This document shows, piece by piece, positions 1-64,000 of a stretch of 64,000 nt of DNA. Source of the DNA: Chrysogorgia sp. JL179-B06 (taxonomy: Eukaryota; Cnidaria; Anthozoa; Scleralcyonacea; Chrysogorgiidae); NCBI GenBank assembly GCA_035772405.1, contig JAYKKM010000373.1, positions 1 to 64,000 on the forward strand, in the 5' to 3' direction. A program made the translations under genes and the position numbers. The stretch's first letter is position 1. Each line of letters begins with the position of its first letter. Under the pieces are notes generated by a model. That model saw nothing but the letters and a program-made list of their open reading frames with translations. It was not told the DNA's origin and did no database searches.

Positions 1-1740
1 ACAAAGATCAACAAGCAAGACAATGACAACAACAAAGACGACAAAAAAGACAAATGACAGCAACAAAGTCTACAACCAAGACGACAACCAAGACAGAATG
101 ACATGCAGCAACAAAGACAACAACAACAAACAAGACACTAGACTAGCAACAAAGACGACAACAAAGACAATCACAGCAACATAGACAGACAACCATGACG
201 ACAACCAAGACAATGACAGCAACAAAGACGACAACAAAGACAATGACAGCAACAAAGACGACAACCAAGACGACAACCAAGACAATGACAGCAACAAAGA
301 CGACAACCAAGACAACGACAGCAACAAAGACAACAAGCAAGACAAGGAACAGCAACAAAGACAACAAGCAAGACAATGACATCAACAAAGATCGACAACC
401 AAGACAATGACAGCAACAAAGACAACAAGCAAGACAATGACAGCAACAAAGACGACAACCAATACAATGACAGCAACAAAGAACAACAAGCAAGACAATG
501 ACAGCAACAAAGACGACAACCAAGACCAATGACAGCAACAAAGACGACAACCAAGACAATGACAGCTACAAAGGACAACAAGCAAGACAATGACAGCAAC
601 AAAGACGACAACCAATACAATGACAGCAACAAAGACAACAAAGACAATGACAGCAACAAAGACGACAACCAAGACAATGACATACGAACTAAGACTACAA
701 CCAAGACAATGACAGCAGCAAAGACGACAACCAAGACAATGACAGCAACTAAGACGACAACCAAGACAATGACAGCAACGAAAGACGACAACCAAGACAA
801 TGACCGCAACAAAGACGACACCAACCAAGACAAATGACAGACAACAAAGACGACAACCAAGACAATGACAGCAACAAAGACGACAACCAAGACAATGACA
901 GCAACAAAGACGACAACCAAGACAAATGACAGCAACAAAGACGACAACCAAGACAATGACAGCAACAAAAGACAAACAAGCAAGACAATCGACAGCAACA
1001 AAGACGACAACCAAGACAATGACAGGAACAAAGACATACAAGCAAGACAATGACAGCACAAAAGACGACATGCAAGACAATGACAGCAACGAAAGACGAC
1101 GAACCAAGACAATGACAGCAACAAAGACGACAACCAAGACAATGACAGCAACAAAGACGACAACACAAGACAATGACAGCAACAAAGACGACACATACCA
1201 AGTACAATGACAGCAACAAAGACGACAACCAAGACAATGAATCCGCAACCAAAGACAAACAAGCAAGACAATGACTAGCAACAAAGACGACAACCAAGAC
1301 AATGACAGCAACAAAGACGAACAACCAAGACAATGACAGCAACAAAGACGACAACCAAGACGACAACCAAGACACATGACAGCAACAAGAAGACGACAAT
1401 CCAAACCAAGACAATGACAGCCAACTAAGACGACAACCAAGACAATGACAGCAACAAAGACAACAAGCAAGATTAATTCAATGACAGCAAATCAAAGACG
1501 ACAACCAAGACAATGACAAGCAACAAAGACGACAACCATAGAAAAATGACACACAACGAACGACAACCAAGACACAACCAAGAAATGACAGAAAACCCAA
1601 AGACGAGTCCCTCCAACCAAGACAATGACAGCACTCTCCACTTGCAATCTGAACGACAAGCAATACAATGACAGCAACATACAACAGACGACAACCAAGA
1701 CACCGACCAGCAACAAAGACGACAACTTTCAAGACATGAC
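1..1740. repeat. 30-bp minisatellite array, left block
   Basis: Tandem array of a roughly 30-bp unit whose core reads CAATGACAGCAACAAAGACG followed by ACAACCAAGA. Units are imperfect, with frequent one-base insertions or deletions and shortened variants (ACAACAAGCA). The + strand is almost free of T, with about one T per unit. Several long open frames run through it on both strands, but they only translate the repeat (Thr/Lys-rich on +, Leu/Val/Cys-rich on -) and have no protein signature. The array begins before the window. It lies upstream of the first recognised DIP2 exon, so it is probably intronic. Confidence 0.95.
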
Positions 1741-1996
1741 CCTCTCACTGAATCTCTAACTCTCCACCTACCCACCTTCCTCCCTCTAACCTCCCCCTCC
1801 ATTTCCACTCCACGACCCCCCTCCCCCCCCTCCTCCTCTCCCACCTGACCCCTCCATTTCCCCTTCTTCTACCACCTACCACCCCCACCTCGATCTTCCC
1901 CTCCTGGACTACATCCCACCCCATCCCTCCCCCCCGCCTCCCCCCTAAGCCTCCCCTGAACCCTCCCCCCTCCACGCCCCCCCCTGCCCCATCCCG
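1741..1996. repeat. Polypyrimidine (C/T-rich) tract inside the minisatellite
   Basis: About 256 nt with almost only C and T on the + strand, including C runs of 6-8. It splits the minisatellite into two blocks. The minus strand is correspondingly G-rich, so G-quadruplex or triplex formation is possible (inference). No gene is seen. Confidence 0.85.
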
Positions 1997-2913
1997 CAAC
2001 CTAAGACGACAAGCAATACAATGACAGCAAACAAGACGACAACCACGACAATGATAAGGAAGGCCCAAAGACGCCGACCAAGACAATGACAGGCCCAACA
2101 AAGAGCGACAACCAAGACATTGACAGCAACGAAACTTCGACAGCAACAAAGACGACAACCAAGACAATGACAGCAAACCAAAGACAACAAGCAAGACACA
2201 TGACAGCAACAAAGACGACAGCCAAGACCAATGACAGGAACAAAGACGACAACCAGACAATGACATGCAACAAAGACAACTAATCAAGACAAATGACAGC
2301 AACAAAGAACGACTAACCAAGACCAAAGACAGCAACACAAAGACGAACAACCAAGACAATGACAGCAACTAAGACGACAAGCAATACAATGACAGCAAAC
2401 AAAGACGACAACCAAGACGGAAGACAGCAACAAAAGATTTACAAACCAATACAAAGACAAGCCAACAAAGATGACAACCAAGAAAAATGACAGCAACATT
2501 GAACGACAACCAAGACAATGACGAGCAACAAAACGACGACAACCAAAGACAAATTGACAGCAGTACTAAAGACGACAATCCAGGAGACAGATGACAGCAG
2601 CAAAGACGACAACCAAGACAATGACGAGCAACAAATCGCTGACAACCAAGAGCAATGACAGCAACCAAGCCTGACAACCAAGACAATGACATGCAACAAA
2701 GACGACAACCAAGACAAATGAACAGCAACAAAGACGACCAACCAAGAACAATGACAGCAACAAAGACAACAAGGCAATACAATGACAGCCAACATAAGAC
2801 AACATGCAAGACGACAACCAAGACAATGACAGCAACAAAAGACGACAACCTGATGACAATAAATTAACAAAAACGACAGAAGCAAGACGACAACGACAGC
2901 AATAAAGACAACA
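1997..2913. repeat. 30-bp minisatellite array, right block
   Basis: Continuation of the same 30-bp minisatellite in the same orientation, more diverged than the left block. It fades out around position 2913 into ordinary AT-rich sequence. Confidence 0.93.
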
Positions 2914-3293
2914 ATTTACGAATATCTCAACTTCTATATAGATAAAGGTATATTTTTATACCGGGATGCTACAGCAAACAGGCAGTTCTTTCGGTTTTTG
3001 TTAGTTTTAGTTACTGTATAACGTAAATGTTGTGGTTTTGAGATAAGGGAACGTTCGTTACAAGCTCAAATAATCATGTAAAAAAATAATGACAGAGTGA
3101 ATTTACCAAAACAGTAACTTTTTAATGGCTATATTTTACTGATATAGTGTTTAATTAATCTGCTTTAAATTCAAATATTAATAAATCATCGTATATTACT
3201 TTTTTTACCATATTCACCCTTGTCTTAGTTCTACTCTCTACTAATACAAGGATACATGTTCATTTCTAGTCAACCAGTGGTAAGGATGATCAG
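2914..3293. other. AT-rich presumed intron, no recognised feature
   Basis: No gene, RNA or repeat family recognised. The stretch ends at the proposed acceptor of the first DIP2 exon. Confidence 0.5.
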
Positions 3294-62666
<59,373 letters not shown>

Positions 62667-62925
62667 GTAAGTCTTTTAAAGCGTTATATATACGTGCACA
62701 TATTTGATCTAGCATCTTAAAGTGTCTATGAGATGAAAAAATTAACCTTCTATATTCTTTTTCTTGAGAATATAGCAGGTTCTGAAAAAAAGGAATCTCA
62801 TTTGATTGTCACAAGGTTGACATGCTTCATAAGGGAAATGTTATAACATTAATATTTTGTAAATTATTATCATGCAGGATAGTAACGTGTCGGTGTATGG
62901 CTCCACTGATAAATATGTTGAACTA

Positions 62926-63650
62926 CAGTACTGCTCAGAAATAACCTAACAAAAACCGAGCGCAAGACGCGAGCGTCTTGCGGTTCGTTTGCGTGCGTCT
63001 CGCGGTTCGTTTGCGTGCGTCTTGCGGTTCGTCTGCGTGCGTCTTGCGGTTCGTCTGTGTGCGTCTTGCGGGTAGTATGCGTGCATCTTGCGGTTGATTG
63101 AATCTGCGTTCCACGAGACGCAAGGTTCGTAGTGTGTTCGTCTCACTTGGAACGAACGTCCACGAGTAGCGACAGTGTTTACAGTAATAGTGATGGTGAG
63201 CTTTTGCAATACGCGAAGAACAGAGTTATTTCGTTGAAGTCTACCGGAATTTCAACTGTAAGAATTACGAAAATGCTTAAAGAAGAAGGACCTTGGAACA
63301 AACTTGCAACGTCGAATTAAACCACTTTGATGTAAACATTGTTACCATGACGTTTTATAATCAGTGCCTCGTATTCGACATTCTCGTACTCCTGACAGCG
63401 ACTTTGGTACCATCTTCCACATGTTGATCCTAATTATCCTTAATTCTATTTGTGGGCAGAATTGCCGTAGTTTTATCCGCCTCGATAAAAACATTCTCTT
63501 TGGTGGAGCGCGTGTCATCAAACGGAGCCTCATTCTTACAATCTTATTTCGTTACTTTTCCTTGGTGCTTTTATCAGCTCTGCTTTTAAGACTGCTTATG
63601 TTAAATTATGCGGCCACTTACGACAAAAATATTTTACGCTTGTGACTTCA
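62926..63650 (+). mobile_element. Tc1-like element, 5' part with transposase N terminus
   Basis: TA then CAGTACTGCTCAGAAATAAC at 62926, the same end as at 31209. Six copies of a 22-bp subterminal repeat (GCGTCTTGCGGTTCGTTTGC) follow at 62955-63105. A short frame at 63132-63320 reads YAKNRVISLKSTGISTVRIT then KMLKEEG, which looks like the first helix-turn-helix of a Tc1-type transposase. It ends at a stop after NKLATSN. No DDE core or right end is seen before the PLE end at 63720. Confidence 0.75.
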
Positions 63651-63719
63651 GCACGCTTTTGTGACACGAGTTATATATATTGATAACACATATGTATATA
63701 CTACAAGGCTACAAGCGAA

Positions 63720-63818
63720 AAGGTGGTGAACTGCCAAGATTTTTAGGAACGAAATATTGACGTTTCGAGCGGAGCCCTTAATCAGAGTAAAGACAAGATG
63801 AAAGTAGACCTTACCCCC
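63720..63818 (-). mobile_element. PLE terminal repeat with hammerhead-like motif, edge copy
   Basis: Minus-strand copy of the 5368-5430 PLE end: CTGATTA at 63784-63778 (CTGATGA in the better copy), GGGCTCCGCTCGAAACGTC. It shares AAAATCTTGGCAGTTCACC with the ends at 8089 and 10740. Followed by a MITE. Confidence 0.8.
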
Positions 63819-64000
63819 ATTATGACGTACGAATCTATTTGTGACTACTACTACCATAATTCCTTGCGAGATTTCCTTTCTCATGTTAATGTTAAACTCC
63901 CTCTGGGAGACGGAAAACAATTGCCCAACTTAACATCACAAAAGATATACCGAAAAGGATTCTGGTAGTAGTAGTCACTAATAGATTCATGCGTCATAAT
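63819..64000. mobile_element. MITE with about 38-bp TIRs at window edge
   Basis: Begins ATTATGACGTACGAATCTAT and GTGACTACTACTACCA; ends with TGGTAGTAGTAGTCAC and ATAGATTCATGCGTCATAAT at the last base. Non-coding. Its flank is not visible on the right. Confidence 0.88.

Noticed and set aside
70..2885. Many long open frames on both strands (up to about 366 codons)
   Set aside because: They only translate the 30-bp minisatellite, overlap each other in all frames and have no domain or splice support.
62935..63209. Thr/Asn/Arg-rich minus frames
   Set aside because: Translations of the 22-bp subterminal repeat; no protein signature.

Overview
This is an AT-rich, repeat-saturated stretch of a metazoan nuclear genome. 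The evidence is spliced exons of a conserved animal gene, tRNA-derived SINEs, Penelope-like elements (PLEs), APE-type and REL-endonuclease LINEs, a Ty3/Gypsy element, a Helitron, CACTA and Tc1-like DNA transposons, many MITEs and CCCTAA (animal-type) telomere-like repeats. The repeat mixture recalls cnidarians, probably an anthozoan; that placement is inference.

The one host gene I can support is a DIP2 (disco-interacting protein 2) homolog on the + strand. It runs through nearly the whole window as small exons in very large introns: about 3294-3371, 8306-8371, 9175-9269, 9427-9547, 9938-10054, 10200-10330, 15183-15319, 30794-30886, 38348-38475, 53490-53574, 56328-56378, a doubtful one near 62260-62317, and 62575-62666. 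Each translates to consecutive pieces of the first adenylate-forming (FAAL-like) domain of DIP2, and split codons join at most junctions. Both gene ends lie outside the window. Exons 2, 4, 5 and 6 need one or two single-base frame corrections. Together with homopolymer-length differences between the two LTRs of the Gypsy element, this suggests base-level assembly errors, although decay cannot be excluded.

Layout. 1-2913: 30-bp minisatellite interrupted by a 256-nt polypyrimidine tract. 5.1-8.2 kb: a decayed but nearly complete PLE. 8.7-10.8 kb: SINE, MITEs and an (AT)n-flanked hairpin among DIP2 exons. 11.36-14.06 kb: a 2.7-kb palindrome carrying two copies of an unrecognised gene fragment. 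14.4-17.5 kb: LINE, fold-back MITEs and a second PLE. 17.6-21.7 kb: two REL-endonuclease LINE copies, one split by a 2.1-kb TA-flanked transposon. 22.3-26.7 kb: a complete but frameshifted Gypsy element with 103-106 bp LTRs. 27.7-28.7 kb: Helitron helicase/endonuclease fragment. 28.6-28.9 kb: MITE containing telomere-like repeats. 29.4-30.5 kb: LINE fragment and two opposed hammerhead-like motifs. 31-39.8 kb: TIR fragments, MITEs and palindromes. 40-48 kb: an APE-type LINE split by a 5.06-kb DNA transposon. 48.2-53 kb: another LINE interrupted by a block holding an intact CACTA transposase and an opposed SINE pair. 53.9-55.8 kb: PLE remnant with a TTAA MITE, and a LINE 3' end. 56.7-60.6 kb: PLE 3' ends embedded in (AT)n tracts. 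60.7-64 kb: SINE, a 112-bp tandem repeat, the last DIP2 exons, a Tc1-like fragment, a PLE end and a MITE.

The most interesting signals are hammerhead-ribozyme-like motifs at the 3' ends of at least four PLE types, repeated large palindromes built from element 3' parts, a scrambled 5-kb DNA transposon, and a TIR family whose copies share termini but carry different subterminal tandem arrays.
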